This document shows positions 26,319 to 40,300 of a stretch of DNA of 64,000 nucleotides, one piece after another. Position 1 is the first letter of the stretch, and each line of letters starts with the position of its first letter. The stretch is taken from the NCBI GenBank assembly GCA_020055645.1, contig CM034549.1, forward strand, positions 8,707,501-8,771,500, read 5' to 3'. A program made the translations under genes and the position numbers. This stretch comes from Tomocerus qinae. Taxonomy: Eukaryota > Arthropoda > Collembola > Entomobryomorpha > Tomoceridae. Below the pieces are notes generated by a model. It was not told the DNA's origin and did not search any database. It saw nothing but the letters and a program-made list of their open reading frames with translations.

Positions 26319-27118
26319 AATTACACCATTTGTTTATGGTGGGTATTAATAATAATTATCAATACCAAGGATTACATTAATACTGAAAGCGCAATACTGT
26401 AATCTTCCGTTTAATCTCTGTTATCCCAGCTCTCAAATCTCGAATATCTTTTAATAATTTGTGCTTATGAAGTTTGTCTATGAACAATTAATGTCCTAAA
26501 GTATATAGTATTGCTAAAAAAAGTGTTAACAATATAAGATTATACCATTGTGGCTGTGAAATTACCTTATATAGTATTTATGTCAATGCTGTGCATACAT
26601 ACGTTTCATTTCACAATCCCGAATCAGTGCCTTTATTTCCCATGTCATCTTAAATATTTAACTTTCTAATTTCTATTTGTTTGTGAAATCTATCCCAATA
26701 TGTAACTCCCTTCAACTTAAAAAATAGTAGAGTCGTAGAGTACACAATTTAGTGCTAATTTTTAATTGAAATGATATCTTGTAAATTATAAACCTTTAAT
26801 GTTGTTTCATGTTCATATGTTTTTCAGTTATCAGTCTCAAGCTTTACATAGACCCCTCAATATTCAGTATTTGATCGAATAGCGGTATTCACGATTAACG
26901 ATGGTTCTATCTACACTGTACATATTTTTCAAAAATCTCTATATATACTTATCAATTTTTTGGTAACTACTATTTAGCTGGCAAGCTATTATTATAATAT
27001 AATTTCACATAACTATACCACATATAACTCAATGCATTTACTTGGGTACATGTTGTACGATCACGAACACTTAAATTTTTGTGTAAATGTACCTATAAAA
27101 ACCTTTATTGGTGACAGT

Positions 27119-27124
27119 AATAAA
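27119..27124 (+). terminator. Possible PTPA poly(A) signal
   Basis: First clear AATAAA downstream of the PTPA stop codon, implying a 3'UTR of about 800 bp. A second candidate is at 27861-27866, followed by a GT-containing stretch, and could be used instead. Confidence 0.35.
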
Positions 27125-30100
27125 TTCCTAAATATGAAAGTATTTTGCAACATAGACAATAGTGTGGTGTGAATTAAATATGCTAACTACTACTATGTTG
27201 TAGTAAATATATTATAGTTATATTATATTTAATTTTGGTTTAGTGTACAAGCAATAATTGAGTCATTGCATTAAATTGCAATGGAATTGCAATAGTTCGA
27301 ATAATGTGTATCGTTATTGCAAATTACAATATCTCTTACCAGTATGTATGTATGTAGTGACATGTACCTTTATGTATGATATAAATACATAAAAATAATT
27401 ATTTTACCTTACACTCATAACATGATTATTGTATGTACCTTGATTGTACCTTATAAATAGGTAAAAAAAGTACTATACCCACGTAAATGTCTGAATTTTT
27501 AGTATAGTGTTCATTATTTACTTTCGATAATTCACTAATCAGATAATTATTTGCTGCATTACAACCAAATTAGTATTAGTATGTCAGTTTAGTGTGACTT
27601 ATTATTTTATTAGCTATGCATAGTGAACTGGTAAACGTTTTTGTAATATCGTACAATAATTAATGTCCTTTTATATTATACCTTATCAATAACGCGTTAT
27701 AAGATGCGTATATTGAAAAAGTAATGTGCATTATTAGCTTGTAAGATGTATATTCGGCTCTACTAGCCGAAGAATTACAATGCTAATTATATGATACTCA
27801 TACTTGCGACGTTGCGACTTACATTTACCTACCTGTACATGTCTACTGACTTAATAATTCAATAAAAGTGTTGACGCAAGAAGTGAAGTGAGCCACTTAT
27901 TTCAAGTTTATTTCCATACTACTCTCTATTCAGTCTATACGGGACGCTTAAAAATTGCCATTGAAATTGTCCTTGTAGTAAACTGCCTATATAATATATT
28001 ATTCCTATAGTCGGCCTTAGTTGCTCCATGAAGCAAGTAGCTATTTGCACATGTACTATATAAGGAATTCAAACCATTTTTTGTCAAACCCTTTTAGCTC
28101 ATTTGTCTTAACCTACATTTTCGCTATTTTAACCCTTGTTTGACGTTTGATTATATACTACAGAATTGTCTTCAAGGTAGCAAACAGTTTGTTTTCATGA
28201 ATGAAACGGGGTGATCGATCCACACGCAGAGGAATTCAGTTAGTACGTGTTCACTTCATAGGATATTATGACTGTTCCTTTCGTTTATTAATGCGATGTG
28301 ACTATTTCAAGTGATATGGCTAAATGACGAAATAATGGATAGCTTTGAACTCGGTTTGCATGTCCACACGTAATTCCTACCTGTATCCGATTTTTATTGT
28401 TGGAACTCGCTTTAAGGGATTTGATACGTGATACTAACACCCGTTTTAAGGCATGGAAAATATTGCAGTGAATAAATCTCTCGATTAGCTTTGTTTGTCA
28501 TTAATTTAAATATAAAACCGTTTTTTCAAACTGGAGCGTCATTGGATTTCTTAACTTTTAGGTACGTAAATATTATATTTATATTTTACCTATAGATATG
28601 ATTTTTGTTTTCTGTTGATGTCTTTACTATTTCCGAGAATATCGTTTTTGTTTTAGAAACTGTTTTATTGCCGATAAAAATGGTTTACTGTATGGTGTAA
28701 TGTAATATTAACCAATAGAACACTACAGACAACAAATGTAAATGCAATTGATAGTATCAAATGTCTATTGTTTACTTAAGAAATAAATGCACTCGTTGTG
28801 ACGTATAATCTGCGTCTCCATTACTTACAGACTCTGGCTGACGACAGTGAAATCGTAGTATATAGGCTATAGGTTGTGTAATAAAATTCGTTGAACAGAG
28901 TAGTAGAGCTATTTTTATCCTCGGATTTTCCGAGACGCTAGTAGAAAACTACTTTACTACTGCATGTACCTACTCATTTACTATTTGTTTACAGATACCT
29001 ACCCCAATAGTTAGAATTACATGATTATGTTACTATTGTGTGATTTGTAACAATAAATATACGCTGAAGACGGGTTTATGGATTTAAAACAGCCTATTTT
29101 ATACTTATTTGCATAAAGTAAATCTTTAAACAGCACAAGTCAGTCAAGTTAGTTTAATCTAATTCAAAATAGTATTTATACTATACCCATTTAGTTGTTT
29201 ATATTTCACTTTCTTCTATTTACATTCATGTAGATGACTTTACTCTGCTAGTGATATAAAAATGAAGAAATCGAATGAGAATACAAAATGCTTCATTCAA
29301 GAATGAGATCACCATTGTACATACATACACGATCTTCTGAAATGCAACGAATGATGCAGAGCAATGCTTTGTTGCAATAATGTCATCAGAAAATTTTGAA
29401 AGGACAAGTGCCAGTTGAGACACTACTTGAACTTTACAGATTGAATGTGCTATGAATGCATAAAAGAGCATCAGGATCATCTTGTTTTCTTGCATTTTGC
29501 CATTTTTGCAGTTTGCACTTTACACTACAGAATTGATGTACTTCGCTCACATGATATCTTACTTACTTATAAGCCAAGTAGGAGGAATATTCGTTGTTCA
29601 TGCTCCGAATAAAATTGTCACCACATAAGAAGTCACATGTGTGTATATTTTACGGTGAATGAATTCTATATTGCTACTGCACGATCTGATACATTTCCAA
29701 CCAATAATACTGCCATTATGCGTGAACCTAATTTTGTTCGTTTTAGTAGTTGCTAGTTTGAGTCGCTGAACTGAAAGCAAAACACGGTGAGTTATGGTAT
29801 AGTAAATAGTATAGCTAGTTTTTAGATAGAGTCACAATAATTGTATTGTGCCCATTCTAACTCGATCTCCTCCGTCTAAATTTGAGTGTGTTCATGCAAG
29901 TGTAGTATATGTGGATAACTTGGCTTAAGAGTCGAGTTTAAGTTGGGAGTAGGAGGAGCATTCACTGCGACTATACAACGGCTTGTTCGTGATACTTCCG
30001 ATAATTGGCACAGGGTCAGTCATGTTTTGGCTGCGTTTCTTTTATCACTAAAGCATTTCACTCATTCACTCCTGGCCCTAGCATAAGAATTGCATTGAGC

Positions 30101-31929
30101 AACAAAATACCCACCCAACACACTTTTTATCATCATTCACACATGAAAATCTGCTTTTCTTTCTAAAGATAAGAGTCCCTGAATTTTTTTTGTTTCACTC
30201 GCAAAACTCGTTATACTATTTCTATACATACTCACTAATCCGAGAGGTTAACTCGCTAACTTTGTCTTAATGACAAATTATATTCATTATAAAGATGTAA
30301 AAAATGGATCAAGAAGTTACAAATGTATTTTGACAGCAATACTGACAATGACAATGGACATCAACACTTATTGTCTTTGTTACGTATCTTGAATGTAGTA
30401 CATTAAGATTAAGCCTGAAATAATGTATCTTCGTCCATGAATGCAGTGCCACTTGAAGATGCATTAAAGTTCAAATACAAGGTGATTCATTTTCATATTT
30501 TTAGGCCAGCAGCCGTCTTGAATTAAATTTCAGTTCATCAAATTATATTATATTATACTTATATAGATATAAAGATAATTTGTTTCTTCCATGATTATGG
30601 CTCAACCAAAAAATAGTAAAATAGTCTTAAAAGTAATAGTTTTGACTAAATCTAAAATTAAGTTGTGTACGGAGTTTGTTAATTTATGAAGCTAAGCTTT
30701 GCTTTTAACCACAAAACTGCGCACATCAATTAAGGGTTGTTTTGCACTTTCTAAAATGCATAGCTCACGGCAGTGCAATGTAAATCGGCAGAGATAAGCA
30801 AGACATCACATGTAGGTAAACATCCTTCTTAGCCTTCCACCGATTTCAACTTGTTGCTTCGTACCCGACAATTTACGTCTTTACGTCTCAGCTGGAGTAG
30901 GTACTAGATCTTACTTTTTGCTCTTTTTATTAGCATTATATACTCTAATCCAACTTTACTACTATGTGCACTTGGACAGATATGGCCTGCATAAAAATAC
31001 AAACAACTTTTTCTTTACTATTAATTTTATATACGTACTACCATGCATGGTTGCCTCTATTTTAATTTAGAATGTTACGGTATGACATTATGACGGTCAT
31101 CATGTTATGATTTGTAAAATACTCAACAGATAAGGAAGGAAAAGGCAAATTATTGTTTCGGTTAAAAGACCAATGCAAATATTGCATTTTTTTTGTTTGC
31201 AAACAGTTAAAATGCAGTAAAAACAGGCAAGGCAGAGATCGTTTTTATTGCCGTCTCTGAAAGTGCTAAAGCCGCATTTTAATGTACAGTTAGGTGTCAT
31301 TTTACAACGTAATCTATGCATGATGAAGAAGAAGAATAAGGACACAGGATGTTTGAATGACGAAATGGAAAAGCAAATCTCCTAAAAAGTAATCATCAGA
31401 CTCAGCGATGCAAGTGTAATTCATAAACATAAACAGAGTTTCAAACTCTACGGTGAATGCAGGACCGTCCTATAATCTTTGTTAAAACTATATAGAAGTA
31501 TATATCAGTGGGCAAAGTATTTTCTAGAAGGATGCTGGGAATTCATAATTATTACCTGCATCTTCTCTTGCAATTTCGCATATTAGTGTATACAAACTAA
31601 ATAAAAACATTGATATAGAGAAAGAGCATTTCTGGTTCTGTTTGATATACCTATAGTGTAAAGACTAGGAATGATCTAGTTCAATAGAAATAGTCCCTCG
31701 TAGGAGAATAATACGGATATGTATAACGTAGGGGAGATAAAAATGATATTATTTATACTTGTGATATTATCGCTTATAAGATACCTGAATAATATTTGAC
31801 ATTTCCCATTCCTGTATAGAATTGGACTATAAAGAGCTAAAAAATGTCTACCTACTTCTACCTGACACTAAATGCATATAGATGGGCGGACTCGTGGACT
31901 CTGGTGAAGGATCATTGTGTTGAATGTAA

Positions 31930-31951
31930 ACGTAGTACGTAGTACGTAGTA
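31930..31951. repeat. 7-bp tandem repeat (ACGTAGT)x3
   Basis: Three exact copies of ACGTAGT plus one base. This is one of many short GTA/TAC-type runs in the window. Confidence 0.8.
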
Positions 31952-34900
31952 ATTTAAAGTGAGCACAGTGGGGCCAAAGTTAAAGGGGGTGAAAAATAAT
32001 AAGCCGGAAGTAAATGCAGAAGGTGAGGTGGGATTTGCATGTGTACAATATTTGTGTCTCAGGTGATGGGAGACACTGCTACCTCCACTCCTCTATCTAC
32101 ATCACCTTAAACTCACTAACCACATTCACATCAGATCTCTGATCTCTATACACATTTACTACCTCCACATTTGTAATGAGATGAAATACATTTGAATACT
32201 TTCGTTAAAATCTTATTTTACTTTTATTTTAGGCTATCTTTCAAAACTTCAATTTCAATTATTGCTCAACAGTCTTTCTGCCTTAGTTTGCAATTAGTTT
32301 CAAAAAATTTTGACTAACAATTAAAAATTGTATCTTGTATCGTGGCACTTGTAGGTTTTGTTTACATTATCGAAAATGGTATATGAAAATATCAAATCGT
32401 ACTATAAAATACTAATGATATAATTCATCCATTCCAATTGAATATACGGGGCAAAACGTCATTCAGAAATTTTCTACACTTAACAATTAATATTTCCATT
32501 AGAAAATTGTAGGTTAAAGATGGTTAAAAGCGTAACTACTCGATTCGTAACATAACAGAGTGTATAATAGAATAAATACAGTAAAAAAGTCATGCAATAT
32601 TTGTTTAAGTTTGTTTACGTAAGAAAATTGTAGGTTAAAATTTCAAATCGTGTATAATAAATGAAATGACAATTCTCCAATCTCCATCTGCATTGAAAAT
32701 AAAATGAAAACATAGTAGCAGGAGAGTTCTGTATAAATCTTGAGCTTGAGGTATCTTTGTAGGTAAATGTATAATTAAAACGTAGTAGATGCCAATTAAC
32801 ACAAAATGTAGATAGTCCAAATTTAATTATTTCACAAAGAATTCTCAGTGCACCTACAATTTATCCAGTGTAAAAAGAGTATATCAAATGTATGTAAAGA
32901 TGCAACTGGTAGAAGAGCATTCGGATAAACCCACCAAGGCTAATGTACATGTAGGTATAGTTATTATAACAAGCGGGCAGTTAAATACATAGTAAAGATA
33001 CTATTAGTATTTAGATTAGGAGGAGGTTGTTGTATGGTATGAAGATAAAGGTAGATATTTCATAGAGCTAAAGCACAGTTTCCTAGTAGAATGTATCATA
33101 CTGTATGATCTACTAGTATAAGTACGTACATGTAAGGATATTAAAGGAGTAGGAAAAAAGTAAATACTGGGTTATGGAGAGGCGAGAGGGAAGGAGATCC
33201 CTGATAGAGTGATCGTCTCCTGCCCTGTCTGTCCTCTGAGATGATTCCCCACCTGACTGATGTCTTATCAGCAGAGCTGGAGTTAAACCACTGCCATAGA
33301 GCTACATAAACTCTTCACACTCTGCCCTATGTACCCTCATCTACACTCTTTTTGCAAGCAACGATGGAATGTTTTCTATTCCTCTGCAGTTTCTCCCCAT
33401 ATGACTCCTTTCCTCCTAGTACTACATACAATGCAAAAAATTAGCAAAATTCCGATCCTTCTATTCGTCATCGCTACTCGGCCGTATGTTCCGTTCCGTT
33501 TGCCTTCACAAGGATTCCACACACAGTAACTATTCCGTCCCACCACAATCTAACTACAAACGCCGGAGAATTATCCTGGGATTCTCCATATTATTACACA
33601 CAATTGAAACATATTAGCAATTGAGATTTTCAGATTAGCAGTTTATTTTATGATTCAACTAAAGAGTTTCAATTTTAAAATGCTCTAAATGCAACTTGTT
33701 AACTTATCCTTGAGTTTGATACAATTTTAAGGATTATGTAAACGAATTTTTATCTATTTATCACTGTTTGACATAGTTTATAGTAGACATTATATACTTT
33801 TTGATCGTGTTATGTAATTAAATCGACGACTAATGAATGATTATCGGATTTGTGATGCATCAATTGGTAGACATTATCATTTGCTTATCCGTACTGTTAA
33901 TATTTATAGAGATGATCTAATTGAAATGTGATTGAAGCATCGTTACTGTTTCTAGTACCTACATAGTGCAGGGTGGAGGAAATTGTATTACATAGAGTAT
34001 AACTTGTAAGAAGAATATAGTCAGAAATCTTTGTACTGTATACACAATGGATGACTTTCATTCATTTTATCTGCAAAAAATGTGAAGCTAGTGAAATGAG
34101 CTGTAGTAGTGTTTGTTTGTACAGTAAAAAGGAACGAGAGAATAAATATGAATGATAATAGGTATAAAATATGCTTGGTATTAGTGTGCATGTTGTAAGT
34201 AGTATGTCTGCACCATATCCTCTATTCGTCAGTATTCGTGTAATAATGAATCATCGCAGCCACTTTCATCATAACTACTACAAAAGCCATCTTCCATACT
34301 TGCAAGTTTTATACCTACCATTAATATAAAAAGATCATGATTTGTGTGCATGATCGATGAATAACGCTTGAGATATTCAAGGTACGCGTGCAGTTGAGAA
34401 ATCTTTGTATTCAGTTACTTTAATACAAACTGATACATTACTTATAAATTAATATCTTCTTTAACGCATACGATCAGATCAATTTATCTCATTCATTTTT
34501 CAAAACCGGTGTGAACTGCTAAGAGATAGACACATTTTGTCTTATGTAATCCCAAATGACATAAGACTCCAATATCCTGGAAAATATTAATCTACATATA
34601 TAAACATGGCAGCTAAATACGTGATGGATTTTCAAGTTTATTTATTTTAAAATTATTTAATTCCTGTTTAATTTACTTCTCATCTATACATTATTATGCA
34701 AATTCTAAATAACGCAACTATCTAAAAATGTAGGTTGTTTAATCGAAGTTTTGTATGTAATCAATATTAGAATTTTTGTAGAACAAAAACTTAAAATGAT
34801 AATATTAACGACAAAATTAAAAACTAGATCACTTTTTATAGTAGCATTTGTGGGTTTGGCTTATTTTTCCATGAAGTGGTACAAGAAGATAGTTTCTGTA

Positions 34901-36210
34901 CACTGTAAATGTATTGGTATGTAGCGATTACACAATTGGGACTTCTGCAGAAAGTCTTTGTATTGCTTGACATAATATTTGTCATGACTCATCAGAATGT
35001 TATTGACGCTGTTGACTATGACATCATCATAGAATATAGACCATTGTTCAATTAAAATAGCTACTACAAAATGTAGTCTCAAAAATAGAAAAACTTGATC
35101 ATGTTTAACCGTTGTGATCTAAATCTTTCCAAAAATGGGGTAGCTCTACTAAAAAAGCTAAGCATGAATTAATTTGAAACTCAGCACTATGAGAGAAAAA
35201 TGGTAAACAAAATAAAGCTATAAGCATGAACAATAAAAATGGGACATTAATTAAAAGTAGATTGAAAATGTTGTCATAAAGTACATTAGGTATGACAGAG
35301 TGATTAAAAATGAGAGAAAATAGAGTATTTATTTATTAGTATGTATTTAGTTGGTTGATTCGTGCAGTGTCCACATGATGGAGGAAGCGCATTGAAAGGA
35401 GCTCTCTGTTTACAACTGAGTGATAGATTTTCCACAGATTTAGTGTAGAGTTATAAAGGAGTAGGTATATGTATGGTAAATGTATAATTTAGATTGCTCA
35501 CTCACTCGCCATCGCTAAGCTAAACAACACACGTAAATAAGAGCATTTCTTTCTCACACACGTCAGACAGAGCTTTGAGCACGTTTTACATATTTTCCCA
35601 TAGACGTCCCTTATACAGATAGTATTGGATGGATAGTACAGACTCGTTTGCCCATTATAATATTATGATCTGTACAGTTGGGTACATAGTAGCATAGAAC
35701 TGGTGTCAAAGTCATTTCAAGTCTGGTTTTGCCTGCCTGACTATCTCACTCACATACTACTACTACGTTCAGAGCACCTTCAGCTACAAAACAAAGTTTA
35801 CATACCATTATCATCCTACTACTCAATACACTAAAGAAAGTCTACTTAAGAGACCAACCAGCAGGAGGATCATAGAATACCACGCCACGCTCATGTTTCA
35901 CCATTTACAATCAAATGAATTATGATACAAGTCTCAATGATCATCCTCCTCCATTTAATTCTTATTTCTATATTTAACAATTTTATGCAAAATTCTTTGC
36001 AGAAGCAGGATATGCGAAATCTACTTATAAATAGCCTAAGTGCTAATTAAAGGCGGATTAAATTGTTTGTAAGGAGAGACTTATTGCTTTGGTCCTTGCA
36101 TGCCTTACTTAACTTACTATCTCTATATATAAAGGTTGGCTGCTCCTTCTTGTCTGTAACTTGACTTGGATTTTGGATTAATCTCACTCACTTGTGTACA
36201 TTACTTACAG

Positions 36211-36263
36211 TTGAATTGCTTGACGAGTCATTGACCGAACTTGCAGAGAGAACAAAACATAAA
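36211..36263 (+). CDS. Candidate internal exon, 53 nt
   Basis: A pyrimidine-rich acceptor (cattacttacag) and a gtacgt donor bracket 53 nt that are open in one frame. They code for ELLDESLTELAERTKHK, which would form an amphipathic helix. Exon-like composition and splice ends are the only evidence; I recognise no family and no partner exons. Confidence 0.2.
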
Positions 36264-37379
36264 GTACGTACACACCAACATAAACACAACGCTCTTTTCT
36301 ACTCTTTTGCCCTCCTCTCAAGGTATCGCTTTATTACAGATACCTACAATATTATTATGATACGGTTTTATGGTGACGTGTATTTACTATTCTATCTACA
36401 ATGAGGTTTCTACCCATGTCAACTCCATCACAATAACAATAATCCATCCTATGCTAAAATTGTGATCTCATTTCGTCTACTCTAACTATTTTATCTAATT
36501 GCAAATAAAGTCATTGGAATTTACAATATTATTCACTTTATGCAAATAATATGCTATTTTAATCTTCTAGAGATATATTTATCACCAATGAGTACAATGT
36601 TACTCATACTCATAAGTACTATATAAGTCTGGAATAAGCTATTGAAATAACGGTAATTGTTTGTCGGCAATATTCAACTGTGGTTTTTAGTTATCTGTAG
36701 ACTAGATAACTCAAAATGTAAACGTATCTAAAATTGAAGCTTAAAAACTTCGTAATGGTACGTATCAAATTATGTATGCGATTAAAATCTATCAATAAAT
36801 AATTTGGGTAATTATTTTTGCTGTACAAAAATGTTTACAGGTTATTATACCATGACCATAATAATTTAAGCTTAATAGAAAATACCTTTAAAAACTATAA
36901 TTTGGTAAACAAAATCATTTCAATCATCAAGTTAAAATTAAATCGTCTTGATAATATTAACACTTGAGTCTTGAATTACTTCACCTGCTCTATTCTACAA
37001 TAAGAAAAATATATTTGCATATAAATAAAATGAGTGCATTTGAATTTGTGTCATTAAAATTAGTTGAGCCTATGTGGACAGTCAACAAACGAAATAAAGA
37101 TTTCCCATGGTCTATGCCAATTGAGCTCTTATTTCCAAATGACACCAATAATTTAGTGTGCAATACATGACAGAAGTAGATATATACACGGTTTTGTTTT
37201 GCAAGGCTTCACCTCGGTTGATTAAGTATAGGGATAGTTGAGGAGGAGGAGCTAGTAGTATTTAAGTAGGTATCGATATGAAACCTTCATAGGGTTAAGC
37301 AACTAAAAGTTTACAATAACATTTGAATCGCGACCTGAATGAGTCCATAGGTAAAGTGCAACTCTCGGACGATTGAAGC

Positions 37380-37396
37380 AGAGAGAGAGAGAGAGA
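37380..37396. repeat. (AG)n microsatellite
   Basis: Uninterrupted AG dinucleotide run of about eight units. Confidence 0.85.
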
Positions 37397-40300
37397 AGAT
37401 ATTGCAAAAGAAATTCTGTCTTGAGTGTCTTGGATTGAAAGTAGGTTGACTTTTTCTGTGTGTGCTCTTTCTACAAAACACATGTATAGGTATTTCTCAG
37501 TTGGAGTACCTCCTCCCTTATTTCTTCAGGTACTACTCATCTACACAGACAACAGTACTGTACCAGGTAGTAGTAATAGCAAAGTAGTATATAGTACATT
37601 TAAATATATTTAACAGAGGCTAATAAAATATTCACGTAGATTATTGCACTATAAGGCTGCTTGCATTGTTGTAGCATCATTGAATTCAGCCTCTCATTCT
37701 GTACTAGAAACTATCGTCCAACTCACAAACATGCAACGCGGATTGTAACAGAAAATTTATCAGTAGCTTAGAATTGGATTAAGTATAATGTAGTTTAGTT
37801 AGAGTGCAATAGTAGATCCATATGGCACTCTATCTGTATACACTAAAAGATCCTTAAGGGAGTAATAAGCGAATGAGAGAGGAGTATGTGTGTGTAAGAG
37901 AGTAGTGTCTATGTACAAATAGGTAAAGCTATATTATATTGGTAGTAGTAGGAGATAAAGAAGGATAGGTATGTAGTGTATAATTGTAGTAAGTGTCTGT
38001 ATGTATGTATACTAAGTGAGTGCGTGGAATTGTAGTAAAAGGAGTTGTTAAGAGGAGAGGAAAGGCCAGTGGCCTGAACGGACGGTCGGCGGAGGAGAAG
38101 CCTTGCGGCGATCCCATTCCATCTGCCTTGAGAGTTCACTGTGACTTCACTTGACTCTTTTTACCTAAACCCAACTAAAACTCCGACCCTCCAACAGGCA
38201 TTTAAGGCACACTCTCTCTCACTCACCATCTCCGTCTCCATTTAAATTTCCTAAGAAATAAGACTGCAGTTGTCAGCTGGAGAGTGTGCATCTTGGAACA
38301 ACCTTTTCAACAGACACAAGCTCAACACATGATACGACAATTTTTACCCTCTCTGCTTATTTAACCATTTATTGCTTCACTTGCATTTTATTCCTTATCA
38401 TCATACATGTCAATGCTAGATAGATATTAAAAACACCATTTCTAACCACGAGCTACTAACATAACCGTATTAAATAATTTTTCTCTGTCTGTTGCAAAGG
38501 ATTAGAACTTGACTGTATAAGATCCAGCGTTATCTTTTTGTTTTTTTCTAGGCACAATCTGTTACTTGCCTGTTGCCTCTTTAATAAGCTTTGAGCATAT
38601 TTTTACTAGCATTGAATAATAAATCCCACGTACTACTACTACTGTATTTAATATTATTATGAATTTTAATTTTCTTTAAAACTGGATTATGACGTTGAGT
38701 ATTACTAGGATTTAAAACACGAGTAATTTAAAATTAAAATAAATAGATAACACAGTGAGATGCTTGGATAAGTAGAGGGGGATAAATTACAAGAGTTTTT
38801 ATAGCATACATAAATATGTGTAAATAATGGAATATAAAGCCATGCATAGAGATTTTGATTTCCCTTCCATTATGTTCTGCTACACTTTAGTAATTGTGTC
38901 TGGTGAGCTTTTTGGTATTAGTGGCTGGAGTATAGTTGATGTTGGATTTAAGCTTGGCTTATTTCGTCGTGTCTCCTCTTCTATGACGAGACTAGGCGAG
39001 GTTAGAAGAGGTAGCCACATTTGAGCAACACACAATAAATACAGAGCTACCTAATTATTTCTTTGTCTACCTTTGAACGTTGCAGTTTGGTGCAGATCTG
39101 TATTTTGCGCGGATGTGTGCCGGTTCAGAACAGACTAGAGTGTGTATGTAATTTCAGGTAAACTTTTTAGCTTAGTGAATAGTTGCTGGAATAAGTACTT
39201 CTAGGTGTTGTTCATTTATCAACTGTGTTTTACATGCAATAAATCTTCACAACTCTTCTCTATATGCTACGTGTGAAGTACTTTTTATTATCTCGCTACT
39301 CTCATTCATATTGTCGTTATGGACTCACCTAAGGTTAGACATAATGGTAGCAGCCATTTGGATTAGCTATGTATACACTAACAGATATGATAAACCAAAT
39401 TATTTGCCCTTCAATTCAACTTATCTTTTTATCTCTATTTAGAACACTGCAGCACATTTCAATGTGAAATCAATTGGCCAGCAGCCTGAATATCATGCAT
39501 AATATTCTGCTAATTATTCATTTTATGCAACAAATTAAACGTAATTATAGGATAGTACTTTTCACTATATATGCCAAGGGACCTGCACTCAAATATCCAT
39601 TTTCCTTACTCGCTCAATTTAATTGACGCTCCTTTTCGATGTGGCTAGACAATATTGCAAAATCGTACTCTCTATTATATTTTGGTAACATTATGCTGGA
39701 GAAATCAATTTAATGCATACTAAAATTTTGCCTTTACTATTACTGTACTAATAGATAATTAATTATCACATTTTGGAATAAATATACCAATATGATCTAC
39801 ACTTAAGAATTGAATTGGGGTTTGAAGTAAATTTCACAGGAGTTCGACAAAGAAATAATTTGAATAAATAAATAAATTGTTTTTATGCCATAAAAATGCG
39901 ATTCAAACCCAAGGCCTTAATTCAAACCTTTGTTTTCTATTGCAAAGTAGTGTCTCCTCATTATGTCATTTATCCATTGAACTCATTTACATTTTCGAAT
40001 TCCCCTAAGACCTAGTCCTTTATTATGGTAATGGCAATTTAGTCCACAGATAAGGGTTAGCGTAAGATTCAATAGAAAATGCGTCTTTCTTTATGAATTT
40101 GCGTACACGTGGAATATCTTGAGATGTTATGATAGTAATTAGTAAAAGTGTATTAAGCAATTAAGTGATAACGGGTGCTAACGTGTAGTTCAGTGTAGAT
40201 GTAGATGGTATTAGAAAATAGGGTCTTGAAAGGAAGAAGCAGGAAGGGTTACACCTTATATTAAATATCGTAATGTGAAATGTTCATGTTTGTTGATTAT

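Noticed and set aside
38040-38130. Locally G+C-rich patch as a gene start
   Set aside because: Frames here are short and give proline/serine-rich nonsense; only a weak compositional signal remains.
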